A stretch of 58,319 bases of DNA from Bordetella parapertussis. Its GTDB lineage: Bacteria > Pseudomonadota > Gammaproteobacteria > Burkholderiales > SG8-39. Under the pieces are notes generated by a model. It worked only from the letters and a program-made list of their open reading frames with translations, was not told the origin of the DNA and searched no databases. The stretch is taken from the NCBI GenBank assembly GCA_945862265.1, contig CAMAXP010000028.1:1-58319 (forward strand), given 5' to 3'. Below, one piece after another: positions 1-9,354 of this stretch; the stretch's first letter is position 1, and each line of letters begins with the position of its first letter. Position numbers and translations under genes: made by a program.

Positions 1-109
1 CAACGGGCTGTCCATGACCTTTTCCAAAGCGACGGAGTCTTCCAGCTACCGACCGATTCTGCCGAATACTTTGGGACTTGGCAACGCTCGCTAAAGCAAA
101 TCCTAACGC

Positions 110-313
110 TTGCCGCGGCCCGCCTTGCCATTTGCGCCGGCGCCGTCGATGCCGCGCCTGGCCGGCCAGCGCGAAGAGGTCCTGTATGCCAAGATGATCG
201 CCTTCCGCGACAAACCCCCGCCCGGCACGGACACCATCATGAACGCCACGCTGTACGGCACGACGGACGCCGAACTCAAGGCCATGGCGCACTTCCTGGC
301 GCATGCGCGCTAA
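110..313 (+). pseudogene. C-terminal fragment of a class I cytochrome c
   Basis: The reading frame encodes about 67 residues resembling the C-terminal half of a small diheme/c553-type cytochrome. It has a PRLAGQ segment, an AFRDKPPPGT stretch, a TIMNATLYG segment that would hold the axial methionine, and a final helix ending AHFLAHAR. The N-terminal haem motif CxxCH is absent. The frame is closed by TAA at 104-106, and the first codon would be TTG. A different frame just upstream (about 82-150) looks like the hydrophobic part of a signal peptide, so a deletion or frameshift probably removed the haem-binding half. The stop overlaps the start of the next gene by 11 bases. I infer a decayed gene; a short unrelated protein is possible. 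Confidence 0.5.
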
Positions 314-2366
314 GGCATTCGCAGCACTGGCCGCGCTCGTGGCGGCGCTGCCCGCGTCCGGGCAGGATGCAGACGGCGTCACCATCTCCGCCACCCGCAG
401 CGAGCGCAAGTCTTTCGATGTACCCGTTTCCGTCGACGCAGTCGGCAGCGAAGCACTGCGCGAAGGCCGGCCCAAGGTCAACCTCTCCGAGTCGCTCGGC
501 CGCGTGCCGGGCCTGGTCATCCAGAACCGCAGCAACTACGCGCAGGACCTCCAACTGTCCATCCGCGGATTCGGCGCGCGCGCGACGTTCGGCATCCGCG
601 GCGTAAAACTCTACGCCGACGGCATCCCCGCGACGATGCCGGACGGCTCCGGGCAGGCTGCAAACTTCGACCTGTTTTCCGCGCAGCGCGTGGAAGTCAT
701 GCGCGGCCCGTTCGCCAGCCTGTACGGCAACAGCGCGGGGGGCGTCGTCCAGGTATTCACACAGGACGGCCCCAAGACACCCACCGCCGAGGCGGAGGCC
801 TTGCTGGGGCCCTGGGGTACCAACCGACTGGGACTCAAGTTCGGCGGGACCGCGGAGTCGATCAACTACACGGCCGACTGGTCCCGCTTCCACACCGACG
901 GATGGCGGGCGCACTCTTCGGTCAACCGCCAGCAGGGCAACGCCAAGCTGCGCTGGCAGGCCGGCGAAGACACCCGGATCACGCTCGTGGCCAACACCCT
1001 AAACCAGCCCGAGACCCAGGATCCTCTGGGCCTGTCGCGCGCCCAGCTCAACGCAGACCGCCGCCAGGCCGATCCTTCCGCCACAACGTTCAACACCTCC
1101 AAGAGCATCCGCCAGACGCAGGCCGGGATCACGCTGGACCATCGCCTGTCCGCCGGCAACACCCTCCGCGCGAGTGTGTTCATGGGCGAGCGCGCCGTGC
1201 GCCAGTACCTCGCGGTGCCGCTCGCGGCGCAGACGGCGGCGACCTCCTCGGGCGGGATCGTGGACCTGACCACCGCATTCGGCGGAGGCAGCCTCGTGTA
1301 TATGCACGAGGGCAGCCTCGCGGGCCGGCCGTTCAATTTCACCGGCGGCCTCGAAGCCGAGCAGATGCAGCAGCGCCGCAAGGGCTTCCTGAACACCAAC
1401 GGCATCATCGGTGCCCTTAAGCGGGACGAAGACGACACGGTCACCAGCCGCAACCTGTTCGCGCAGGGCGACTGGCGCTTGTCCGAGCGCTGGGCGGCCA
1501 GTGCAGGGATCCGCAACACGCGGGTGGCTTTCAACACCCTCGACTTCTTTGTCGCAGGCGTCAACGGCAACGACAGCGGTGCAGTGAAGTACTCCAACAC
1601 CAGCCCCGTGGCCGGACTGACCTACCGCCTGCTCCCTGAACTCAACCTGTATGCCAGTGCGGGTCGCGGGTTCGAGACCCCGACCTTTGCCGAGCTCGCC
1701 TATCGCACCGGCGGCAGCGGCCTCAACTTTGCGCTGAAACCTTCGCGCTCATCCACCAGCGAAGTCGGCATCAAGGGTCGCATTGCAGAGGACCATCGCG
1801 TGTCGCTCGCGCACTTCGATACGCAGACGCAGGACGAGATCGTCATCGACACCAACGCCGGCGGTCGAAGCACCTTCAAGAATGCCTCGCGCACTCGGCG
1901 CACGGGCTGGGAGGCCTCGTGGCAGGCCCTGCTGCCCGCCAATTTCGATGCCCTCGTTGCATGGACCCTGCTCGACGCCCGCTATGTAGATGCCTTTACC
2001 AGCGGCGTGCCTGTCCAGTCGGGCAACAAGCTGCCAGGGGTGCCTGGCAGCACGCTGTACGGCGAACTGCGCTGGCGGCACCCCGGTGCCGGCTTCACGG
2101 CCGCCCTCGAAGCACGCCGCAATGCCAAAGTCTTTGTCGATGACGCCAACAGCGACGCGGCGCAGGGCTATGTCGTCACTAACGTGCGCTTCGGACTCGA
2201 ACAGCGGGGATCCGGATGGAAACTCGCGCAGACGCTCCGGGTCGATAACCTTGCCAACAAGTCATACATCGGATCGGTGATCGTCGCCGATGGGAACGGG
2301 CGCTTCTTCGAACCGGCACTGCCGCGCAGCGTGTCGCTCCTCGTCAACGGCCGGCGCGAGTTCTAG
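303..2366 (+). CDS. TonB-dependent outer membrane receptor
   Basis: This is a 687-residue outer membrane receptor that would import a chelated metal or other large ligand using TonB energy. The first 20 residues form a signal peptide (basic start, Ala/Leu core, cleavage near ALPASGQ). A TonB-box-like VTISATR follows near residues 26-32. The plug domain spans about 37-150, with RVPGLVIQNR and RVEVMRGPFASLYG. The rest is a 22-strand-type barrel ending in a terminal Phe, the usual outer membrane insertion signal. Size and domain order are normal for the family. The acyl-adenylating gene starts 12 bases after the stop, so the two are probably co-transcribed. The ligand cannot be read from the sequence, and no Fur box was recognised. 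Confidence 0.9.
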   Translation: MRAKAFAALAALVAALPASGQDADGVTISATRSERKSFDVPVSVDAVGSEALREGRPKVNLSESLGRVPGLVIQNRSNYAQDLQLSIRGFGARATFGIRGVKLYADGIPATMPDGSGQAANFDLFSAQRVEVMRGPFASLYGNSAGGVVQVFTQDGPKTPTAEAEALLGPWGTNRLGLKFGGTAESINYTADWSRFHTDGWRAHSSVNRQQGNAKLRWQAGEDTRITLVANTLNQPETQDPLGLSRAQLNADRRQADPSATTFNTSKSIRQTQAGITLDHRLSAGNTLRASVFMGERAVRQYLAVPLAAQTAATSSGGIVDLTTAFGGGSLVYMHEGSLAGRPFNFTGGLEAEQMQQRRKGFLNTNGIIGALKRDEDDTVTSRNLFAQGDWRLSERWAASAGIRNTRVAFNTLDFFVAGVNGNDSGAVKYSNTSPVAGLTYRLLPELNLYASAGRGFETPTFAELAYRTGGSGLNFALKPSRSSTSEVGIKGRIAEDHRVSLAHFDTQTQDEIVIDTNAGGRSTFKNASRTRRTGWEASWQALLPANFDALVAWTLLDARYVDAFTSGVPVQSGNKLPGVPGSTLYGELRWRHPGAGFTAALEARRNAKVFVDDANSDAAQGYVVTNVRFGLEQRGSGWKLAQTLRVDNLANKSYIGSVIVADGNGRFFEPALPRSVSLLVNGRREF

Positions 2367-2378
2367 TTCGGGCCCGGG

Positions 2379-4730
2379 ATGGACACCGCGCGCACACTGC
2401 CCGGCCTGCTCGAAGCAAGGCTTGAGACCGCGACACCTGCGTTGATCGAGCGCGACCGGCCGGTCTCCTACGCCCGCCTGCTCGATGAGTCCCGCCGTGT
2501 CGCCGCCGGGCTCGCCGCGCTCGGCGTACGTCCGGGCGATCGCGTCGCCCTGTGGATGCCGAACGTGCCCGCATGGCTCGCCACTTTCTTCGCCTGCGCG
2601 CAACTGGGCGCGATCGCGGTGGCCGTGAACACCCGGTTCCGCAGCCTGGAGTTGTCCGACATCGTCGGCCGTTCGGGCTGCAAGGTGCTGGTGTACTGGC
2701 CGGGCTTCAAGCGCGCGGATTTTGCCGGCGTGCTCTCAGGATGCGATCCCGCAGCGCTCGCCTGCGTTGAGCATGTCGTTGCCTATGGCGAGGACGGCGA
2801 AGCCCTGCCCGCGACTGCACTCGACAAGCCTGTCCTTCCCTACGTCGAACTTGCCGCTACGCCGGCGCTCGCTACGTCGGTGGCGCTGCCCGGTACGGGC
2901 TGCGCGATCTTCACGACCTCCGGCACCACCAAGGCGCCGAAGTTCGTATTGCACGACCAGCAGACCCTCATTGCGCACGCGTTCGACGTGGTGAGCGGGT
3001 TCAGCCTTCATCCCGGGAGCGTGCTCTACCTTGCCCCGCCGCTGTGCGGCGTCTTTGGGACCTGCAATGCATTGGCGGCCATTGCCGCAGGACGGCCGCT
3101 GGTCATGACGCCGTCGTGGGATGCGGCCGAAGCCCTGCGCCAGGTCGATGTGCACGGCGTGACGCACCTCAACGCCACCGACGACGCAATCGCCCAGCTG
3201 CTGGCCGCAACGCCGCGCACGCCAGTCCTGCCGACGGTGGAGTTCGTCGGCTATGCCGCGTTCAATCCCGCACTGGATGACATCGTGCCCCGGGCCGACG
3301 CGCGCGGCCTCAAGCTCGTCGGGTTGTACGGCATCAGCGAGATCCAGGCGCTGTTCGCCCGCCAGGACGAGGATGCGTCACTTGCCGAGCGCATGCTCGC
3401 CGGGGGACGCCCGGTATCCGCCGGCTCGCAGGTCCGTGCCCGGGATCCCGACACCGGCCGGGTGCTTGCCGACGGTGAGTCGGGCGAGCTGGAATTCCTC
3501 GCGCCCCACAGCCGGATGGTCGGTTACTTCGGCAACGACGCCGCCACTGCGGAAGCCCTGACGGAAGACGGCTGGTACCGCTCAGGCGACCTCGGCTACA
3601 CCCAGGCCGACGGGCGATTCGTCTACCTCACGCGCATGGGCGACTCGCTCCGGCTTGCAGGGTTCCTCGTGAGCCCGCTGGAAATCGAGGGCGTCGTGCA
3701 GGAGTGCGAGGGCATCGAAGCCTGCCAGGTGGTCGGCGCCACCGTCGGTGGTGGACTGAAGCCCGTGGGCTTCGTGACCCTGAAGCCGGGCAGCGTGCTG
3801 GATGAGGCTGCCGTCATCGGACACGTATCCGCAAGGCTTGCAAAGTACAAAGTGCCCGTGAGACTTTTTGCCATCGACGCCTTCCCCGTGACGGAAGGAA
3901 CGAACGCCACCAAGATCCAGAAGCACAAGCTGCGCGACCTCGCGCAGGCACAGATCGCCAGCGCCCCTTTTTCCCGCATCCACCGGACCCCTCCCATGAC
4001 TGAACTCTCCCCCGCCGCCCGCGCCGAACTCACCCCTACGGGCAAGCTCCGCGTCGCCGTCAACCTGTCAAACTTCCTGCTCGTCGCCGAAGACCCGGCT
4101 GGCGGCGGCATGCAAGGGGTCGTGCCCGATCTCGCAAACGAAATCGGCAAGCGCTTGGGCGTGGCGGTCGAGTTCCTGGGCTATGCGTCGCCCGGCCAGG
4201 TGGCCGATGCAGCCAAGACCGGCGTATGGGACATCGCCTTCCTCGGAGCCGAGCCTGCCCGCGCCACGGAAATCGAATTCTCCGCGGCTTACCTCGAGAT
4301 CGAGGCCAGCTACCTCGTACCACCGGGCTCGCCGATCAAGGCGATCGAGGACGTGGATCGCGAAGGCGTGCGCATCTCCCTCTACGGCCGCAGCGCCTAC
4401 GACCTTTACCTCACGCGCACGATCAAGCACGCGCAGTTGCTGCGCGTGGACGGCATCGAAGCCTCGTGGCAGCAGTTCCTCGACAAGAAGCTCGAGGCCC
4501 TCGCCGGGCTGATGCCCCGGCTGGTGGTGGACCTGGAAAACCTGCCCGGCTCCCGCATCCTGCCCGGCCGCTTCACCGCGGTGCAGCAGGCGATCGGCGC
4601 GCCCAAGGGTCGCAGCGAAGCGGCGAAGTACCTGTGCGGCTTCTCCGAGGAAGCCAAGGCGAAGGGTCTCGTGGCCGCCGCGATCGCGCGCCACGGCGTG
4701 CGAGGCGTATCGGTGGCGCCGCTCGCCTAG
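2379..4730 (+). CDS. fusion of acyl-adenylating ligase and type-3 solute-binding domain
   Basis: This single 783-residue frame joins two normally separate proteins. Residues 1-520 are an ANL-superfamily enzyme (acid + ATP to acyl-AMP, then usually a CoA thioester). It has the phosphate loop FTTSGTTKAPK at 178-188, YGISE at 317-321, GWYRSGD at 398-404 and the C-terminal lysine motif TKIQKHKLRD at 511-520. Residues 540-783 are a family-3 solute-binding domain (GKLRVAVNLSN, GVVPDLANEIGKRLG, WDIAFLGAEPARA, EIEASYLVPPGSPI) with no signal peptide. Residue 540 is a methionine (3996-3998) where free-standing relatives would begin. No stop separates the parts, and no clear ribosome site precedes 3996. 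It is either a real fusion or a ligase whose stop codon was lost. It follows the TonB receptor closely. Confidence 0.8.
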   Translation: MDTARTLPGLLEARLETATPALIERDRPVSYARLLDESRRVAAGLAALGVRPGDRVALWMPNVPAWLATFFACAQLGAIAVAVNTRFRSLELSDIVGRSGCKVLVYWPGFKRADFAGVLSGCDPAALACVEHVVAYGEDGEALPATALDKPVLPYVELAATPALATSVALPGTGCAIFTTSGTTKAPKFVLHDQQTLIAHAFDVVSGFSLHPGSVLYLAPPLCGVFGTCNALAAIAAGRPLVMTPSWDAAEALRQVDVHGVTHLNATDDAIAQLLAATPRTPVLPTVEFVGYAAFNPALDDIVPRADARGLKLVGLYGISEIQALFARQDEDASLAERMLAGGRPVSAGSQVRARDPDTGRVLADGESGELEFLAPHSRMVGYFGNDAATAEALTEDGWYRSGDLGYTQADGRFVYLTRMGDSLRLAGFLVSPLEIEGVVQECEGIEACQVVGATVGGGLKPVGFVTLKPGSVLDEAAVIGHVSARLAKYKVPVRLFAIDAFPVTEGTNATKIQKHKLRDLAQAQIASAPFSRIHRTPPMTELSPAARAELTPTGKLRVAVNLSNFLLVAEDPAGGGMQGVVPDLANEIGKRLGVAVEFLGYASPGQVADAAKTGVWDIAFLGAEPARATEIEFSAAYLEIEASYLVPPGSPIKAIEDVDREGVRISLYGRSAYDLYLTRTIKHAQLLRVDGIEASWQQFLDKKLEALAGLMPRLVVDLENLPGSRILPGRFTAVQQAIGAPKGRSEAAKYLCGFSEEAKAKGLVAAAIARHGVRGVSVAPLA

Positions 4731-4803
4731 CACTGCGCCTGCCGTCCCCGCCGCTTGCCATCCCCCGGCCAGCCCCCTACCCTAGCAGCAAGGGGAGGCA
4801 CCG

Positions 4804-6225
4804 ATGGCCGACGCAGTCTCCGTTCCGTTTGTGCTGTTCGTGGTGCTGTGCATGCTCGCAGGCTGGGCGCTGCTGGAGCACTTCGTCCTGCCCGCCCTGC
4901 GCATCGTGGCCTCGTCCTCCGCGGAAAAGCTGATCGAGGAAGTCTCCGCCCGCCTGAAAATCGGCATCCGCCCCTTCCAGCGTACCAAGCGGCGCGTGCT
5001 GATCGACCGGCTGCTGTTCGACCCGCGCGTGCAGGAGGCGACCGCGGCGTTCGCCAAGTCAGCGGACATTTCCGCCAGGCTCGCGCAATCCATCGTCGAA
5101 AAGTACGCCAAGGAAACCGTCCCGGCCTTCAACGCCTACCTGTATTTCCGCATCGGCTACTGGATCGGGCGGCGCGTGGCGCAGACGCTCTACCGCGTGC
5201 GGCTCGGCTACGTGGACTCCGAAGGCCTCGCGAAGATGGACCCGGACGCGACCGTGGTGTTCGTCATGAATCACCGCTCGAACATGGACTACGTGCTTGC
5301 CGGCTATCTCGCCGCCGACCAGGCGGCACTATCGTATGCCGTGGGCGAATGGGCGCGCATCTGGCCGCTGTCGCACCTCATCCGCTCGATGGGCGCGTAC
5401 TTCGTGCGCCGCAACTCCAAGGACGACCTGTACCGCAAGGTGCTCGAGCGCTATATCGCCATGGCCACCGAGGCAGGCGTGCCGCAGGCGGTGTTTCCCG
5501 AAGGCGGGCTGTCGCGCGACGGCCGCATGCGCGAGCCACGCCTCGGCGTGCTCGACTACATGATGCGCGGGTTCAAGACCGACGGTGAGCGCGACGTGGT
5601 CTTCATCCCGCTGGGCATCAATTACGACCGGGTGCTGGAGGACCGCACGCTGCTGCTGTCGATCAACCCGGAGGCGGGCAAGGGCGGCAAGGCGCGCGCC
5701 GCCAGCGGCACCGTGCGCTTCGTGTTCCGCAACCTCGCGCTGCTGGTGAAAAGCAAGTGGCACAAGTTCGGCTATGCCTGCGTCAATTTCGGCTCGCCGG
5801 TATCGATGCGCACCTACTGCGCCGAGCGTGGCGTGGACTTCTCGAAGCTGTCGCGGGAAGAACGGCAGGCGCGCATGGCCGAGCTTGGCAAGCACCTGAT
5901 GGACGCGGTCGGCCGGGTGGTGCCTGTGCTCCCCGTGCCGCTGATGGCCACGGTGTTCGTGCGCCACTCGGGACGTTCACTCTCGATGCTGGAGATGAAG
6001 GCCGAGATCGAAGCGATCCTGGATGATCTCGACGCCGCGAACGCGCATGTGTACGTCCCGCGGCGCGACCTCGACTATGCGCTGGACGCGGGCCTGCGCA
6101 TGCTGCTGCTCAGGCACCTCGTCGACGAATACGACGGCCTCTATTCGGCCCGCCTCGAGGAACTGCAGGTGCTGCGCTACTACGCCAACTCGATCGCGCA
6201 CCTGCTCCCGGTCAATCCAGCTTGA
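4804..6225 (+). CDS. PlsB-like glycerol-3-phosphate acyltransferase family protein
   Basis: This is a 473-residue membrane-associated acyltransferase predicted to acylate glycerol-3-phosphate or lysophosphatidate in phospholipid synthesis. One N-terminal membrane helix (about residues 6-30) is followed by the acyltransferase core. The catalytic HX4D motif is NHRSNMD (His157, Asp162), and the substrate-binding block is FPEGGLSRDG at 231-240. It is clearly shorter than E. coli PlsB (about 800 residues) and belongs to a short PlsB-like group found in proteobacteria. AGGGGAGG lies just upstream of the ATG. The next gene is convergent, 12 bases beyond the stop. The exact acyl acceptor is inferred from the family only. 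Confidence 0.8.
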   Translation: MADAVSVPFVLFVVLCMLAGWALLEHFVLPALRIVASSSAEKLIEEVSARLKIGIRPFQRTKRRVLIDRLLFDPRVQEATAAFAKSADISARLAQSIVEKYAKETVPAFNAYLYFRIGYWIGRRVAQTLYRVRLGYVDSEGLAKMDPDATVVFVMNHRSNMDYVLAGYLAADQAALSYAVGEWARIWPLSHLIRSMGAYFVRRNSKDDLYRKVLERYIAMATEAGVPQAVFPEGGLSRDGRMREPRLGVLDYMMRGFKTDGERDVVFIPLGINYDRVLEDRTLLLSINPEAGKGGKARAASGTVRFVFRNLALLVKSKWHKFGYACVNFGSPVSMRTYCAERGVDFSKLSREERQARMAELGKHLMDAVGRVVPVLPVPLMATVFVRHSGRSLSMLEMKAEIEAILDDLDAANAHVYVPRRDLDYALDAGLRMLLLRHLVDEYDGLYSARLEELQVLRYYANSIAHLLPVNPA

Positions 6226-6237
6226 TCCCGCGATCCC

Positions 6238-7407
6238 TCAAGAGCGCAACAAATCCAGCGGCGTAAACCGGCCGTTGAGCGTGCGCGCCGAAGGCTGGCC
6301 CCACCAGCGCTCGAGTGCCGTAGCGTAGAGGCTGCGGAAGTCGACCGCGTGCACGAGGTTGCCCCCTTCAAGCCGGTCGAGTTGCGGTGCCTGTCCGTAA
6401 AGGCCACCACGCACCCGTCCGCCCGCCACAAAGTGCGCAGCCACGGTGCCATGGTCGGTGCCGTTCGAAGCGTTCTCCTGAGGACGGCGACCGAACTCTG
6501 CGTAGGTCATCACCAGGGTCGACTCCCAGCGGCGGATCTCGACCAGCGCGCTCTTCAGCGCGGCCAGGCCTTCGGCCAGTTCCCCGAGCAATCGCGGATG
6601 CACCCCCGGCTGGTTCTGGTGGGTGTCGAACCCGGACAGCGTCAACCGGATGACGGCGATGCCGGCCTCGTTGGCGGCCAATTGCGCTGCGGTGCGCACC
6701 GCATTGCCAAACGCGTTCTTCGGGAATTCGGTGCGAAAAGCGATGTTGGGATTGAGATGGGCGGCCGCCTGCTGGATGTCGCCCTGAACCTTCAGGATGT
6801 GATTCAGCGCTGCGTTTCCACGACCCGACGCATTCCCGGCGAGTTTTGCCTGGCGCAGGAACTGCTCGGTCTCATTGAGCGCGATGGTGCGCGCGCCGTT
6901 GCCCGCCAACGGGCCGAATTCGCTGGACCCCACCACCACCCCATCGGCGGCGAAGCGCGCCGGAGGCGGTGCCGCGGCGAAGGCCCGCGCCACCCAGCCG
7001 TCCTGCAGGGTCTCGTCCGACTTCGAGGCCGTGTCCCAGATTTCGATCGAGCGAAAGTGCGACAGGTTGGGCTGCGGGTAGCCGACGCCCTGCACGATGG
7101 CAAGGTCCTTCGCCTCCCACAGCGCCGCCAGGGGCTTGAGGGCCGGGTGCAGGCCCGTGCGTTCGTCGAGCTGGATCACGTCGTCGCGCTTGACTGCGAT
7201 CCGCGGCCGCAACGCGTAATAAGCGTGGTCGGCGTATGGGACCACGGTGTTCAGCGAATCGTTGCCGCCTTTGAGTTCCACAAGGATCAGCAGGCGCCGG
7301 TAGCCGTCGCTGCGCCTGTAGTCCTCGATTTGCGCAAGCGCCGCACCCGGCAGCCAGGCTGCCGCCACGCTCGCGGCGCCGATCGAAAGGAAGTCCCTGC
7401 GTTTCAT
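6238..7407 (-). CDS. DUF1501 family exported protein
   Basis: This 389-residue protein begins with a twin-arginine signal (MKRRDFLSIGAASVAAAW, cleavage near ALAQ), so it should be exported folded. The remainder fits DUF1501, a sulfatase-like fold family: LVELKGGNDSLNTVVPY, the metal-site-like NLSHFRSIEIWDTAS, FGPLAGNGARTIAL and MTYAEFGRRPQENASNGTDHGT near the end. DUF1501 genes usually sit next to DUF1800 genes. Here the DUF1800 gene ends 7 bases upstream in the same direction, with the small basic-protein gene before it. The biochemical function of the family is not established. Extracellular or periplasmic processing of a polymer is only a guess. Confidence 0.88.
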   Translation of the reverse strand: MKRRDFLSIGAASVAAAWLPGAALAQIEDYRRSDGYRRLLILVELKGGNDSLNTVVPYADHAYYALRPRIAVKRDDVIQLDERTGLHPALKPLAALWEAKDLAIVQGVGYPQPNLSHFRSIEIWDTASKSDETLQDGWVARAFAAAPPPARFAADGVVVGSSEFGPLAGNGARTIALNETEQFLRQAKLAGNASGRGNAALNHILKVQGDIQQAAAHLNPNIAFRTEFPKNAFGNAVRTAAQLAANEAGIAVIRLTLSGFDTHQNQPGVHPRLLGELAEGLAALKSALVEIRRWESTLVMTYAEFGRRPQENASNGTDHGTVAAHFVAGGRVRGGLYGQAPQLDRLEGGNLVHAVDFRSLYATALERWWGQPSARTLNGRFTPLDLLRS

Positions 7408-7414
7408 CGCCGGC

Positions 7415-8878
7415 CTACTTGAGCTGGTAGGCCGGGTCGGCCGTGATGCGGCGGATCAGCTCCACGCCCTGCCCTGCCACCGCCTCGCCCGAAACCGGGG
7501 GCAATGCCAGCAGCACCCGCTGCAACGCCGGGCGCGCATCGCCTTCGCCGAACTGGCGCAACCACTCGCCGCCGGAGAACCGCATGGCCTGGGCGGCACG
7601 GAGGAACCGCTCGCGGCCGTCAGGCAGCTTCGCCGCGCCCTTGAACCGCATTTCTTCGCTCTGCGCCTGCATGCGGCTCTCGTCGACGCGGAACAGGCGC
7701 TCGAGGAACTGGCGGCGCACGAGCAAGGTGGTGCTGTTGATCCACGCCTCGCCGCCCGGCCAGCCTTTTACATTCGGCGGCGAGAACAGGTCCTGGCCCA
7801 GCGTGCGCAGCATGAAGGTCAGCGGTAGCGGGTCGGAGTACGCGATGTCGAACTGGCGCATCGTGCCGATCACGAGGTCCACCGGCGACTTCACCAAGAC
7901 GCCGCGGTTGTGCGGGGCGTAGAACGCGTCCGAGGCCAGCAAGGCACGCAGCAGCGGGCGGATCTCGAATTTCGCTTCACGGAACACCTTCGCAAGGCGC
8001 GCCACTTCGCGGGCCTCCGGCTCGGGCGAAACAAACTCGCGCCACAGCTTGGCCACCACGAACTCGCCCATCTTCGGGTGGGCGAGCAGCACGTCCAGCA
8101 CATCGTCCCCGTTGAAGTAGCCGCTGCGTCCCAGCACGGTCTTCGAGCCCCCGTCGTGTGCGAAGCCGCGCCAGAGGAACTCGCCCGTGTCCGGGTTGAT
8201 GCTCCAGCCGGTGAAGGCGCGCGCAGCCTCGCGGATATCCTGCTCGGCGTAGTGGCCTTCGCCGAGCGTGAAGAGCTCCATGACCTCGCGCGCGAAATTC
8301 TCGTTCGGCTGGCCGCGGCGGTTGGACGCCGAGTCGAGGTAGACCAGCATCGCCGGGTCCTTGGCCACCGCATGCAGCATCTCTTCGAAATTGCCGAGCG
8401 CGTGCTTGCGCAGCAGGACGTTCTGGCGGTACATCAGCGTGCCCGACTTCACTTTTTGCAGGCCCGAAGTGAAATGGTTGTGCCAGAAGAGCGTCATCCG
8501 CTCGGTGAGCGGCGAGGATGTGGACAGCATTTCGCTGACCCACCAGTTCTTCAGGTCGATGGCGCGCTCGAGCTGCTCGCGCTGGAACTGCTTTTTCTCC
8601 TCGTCCCCCAGTTGCTGGAAGCGCCGCGGCGAGATGAACTCCGCGGTCCAAGCGGGGGCCGGCGTACGGGCCACCGGCACGGCGCCGGCCAGCAGCCGAT
8701 CGACCGCCTCGGTGCGCGACAGCTTCGCGACCTCGGCGATCTGCGCTGCATGGGCCGCGAATCCGGTGCGGTTGAGGAGGTGCCGGGCAGCGTCCGCCCC
8801 GATCGGTTGCGCCCCTGCTGCCGCCACGCCCACGCCAAGCAGCACGAACACCAGGATCCGGGGCAAGGCGAGCTTCAC
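7415..8878 (-). CDS. DUF1800 family exported protein
   Basis: This 487-residue protein has a Sec-type signal peptide (about residues 1-24, MKLALPRILVFVLLGVGVAA). It carries the full DUF1800 pattern: ARHLLNRTGFAAHAAQI near the N-terminus, MTLFWHNHFTSG, REVMELFTLGEGHY, EAARAFTGWSIN and LFSPPNVKGWPGGEAWINS. It overlaps the preceding small gene by four bases (ATGA) and is followed after 7 bases by the DUF1501 gene, so the three are translated as a unit. DUF1800/DUF1501 pairs are widespread in bacteria but have no agreed function. The pairing supports a shared periplasmic or surface role. Confidence 0.88.
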   Translation of the reverse strand: MKLALPRILVFVLLGVGVAAAGAQPIGADAARHLLNRTGFAAHAAQIAEVAKLSRTEAVDRLLAGAVPVARTPAPAWTAEFISPRRFQQLGDEEKKQFQREQLERAIDLKNWWVSEMLSTSSPLTERMTLFWHNHFTSGLQKVKSGTLMYRQNVLLRKHALGNFEEMLHAVAKDPAMLVYLDSASNRRGQPNENFAREVMELFTLGEGHYAEQDIREAARAFTGWSINPDTGEFLWRGFAHDGGSKTVLGRSGYFNGDDVLDVLLAHPKMGEFVVAKLWREFVSPEPEAREVARLAKVFREAKFEIRPLLRALLASDAFYAPHNRGVLVKSPVDLVIGTMRQFDIAYSDPLPLTFMLRTLGQDLFSPPNVKGWPGGEAWINSTTLLVRRQFLERLFRVDESRMQAQSEEMRFKGAAKLPDGRERFLRAAQAMRFSGGEWLRQFGEGDARPALQRVLLALPPVSGEAVAGQGVELIRRITADPAYQLK

Positions 8879-9186
8879 CGGCGGCGGTCGAAATCGCGGT
8901 TGGCGTCGCGCATTTCGCGGCGGATGCCCTCACGCTGCTCAGGCGACATGCGCTGCCATTCGGCATAGCGCCGGGCGCGCTCGTCGCTGGCAGGCTCGGC
9001 GCGCCCCGGCCCCGGGTGCTGGCGCTGCAGGTCCTCGCGCAGCCGCTGGCGCTCCTCGCCGGACATCCGACCCCCGCCCTGGTCCTGACGCCGCTCCGGC
9101 TGCGGTGCGCCCGGCGCCTGCGCGAACGCCGTCGCCGTAACCGCGGTCACGAGCACTGCCAGCACGGATCGGACGAACAGGCGCAT
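8875..9186 (-). CDS. small exported charged protein
   Basis: This 103-residue protein has a signal peptide (MRLFVRSVLAVLVTAVTATA, cleavage near AFAQ). A mature part very rich in Arg, Glu, Gln and Asp follows, with two related helical units (MSGEERQRLREDL and MSPEQREGIRREM). These resemble the short helical repeats of small periplasmic proteins of the DUF3106 or Spy/CpxP type, though the match is too weak to name. GGAGG sits 7 bases before the ATG. It heads the DUF1800-DUF1501 operon (ATGA overlap) and faces ompR across a 168-base divergent region. A chaperone or structural accessory role is inference. Confidence 0.7.
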   Translation of the reverse strand: MRLFVRSVLAVLVTAVTATAFAQAPGAPQPERRQDQGGGRMSGEERQRLREDLQRQHPGPGRAEPASDERARRYAEWQRMSPEQREGIRREMRDANRDFDRRR

Positions 9187-9253
9187 TAGGTTTCCTCCAA
9201 GTGAAATAGTACGCGACCGCCCGATGTGTCAGGCATCCCCTTGCGCCGGATTT

Positions 9254-9298
9254 GTAACAATTCGTGACTGCGCCCCCTTGGGCGCCACACCTTGTTAC
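9254..9298. promoter_or_regulatory. inverted repeat between divergent operons, possible OmpR site
   Basis: GTAACAA (9254-9260) and its exact reverse complement TTGTTAC (9292-9298) flank 31 bases in the 168-base region separating the DUF1800/DUF1501 operon from ompR. OmpR half-sites in enterobacteria often contain GTAACA-like sequence, so autoregulation plus control of the divergent operon is possible. This is pattern matching only; the wide spacing is unlike a single dimer site. Confidence 0.35.
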
Positions 9299-9354
9299 CT
9301 GCGAATGCGTCGCAGCGCAGACAAACCCGACATTCACCGATACCATTTGACGCT

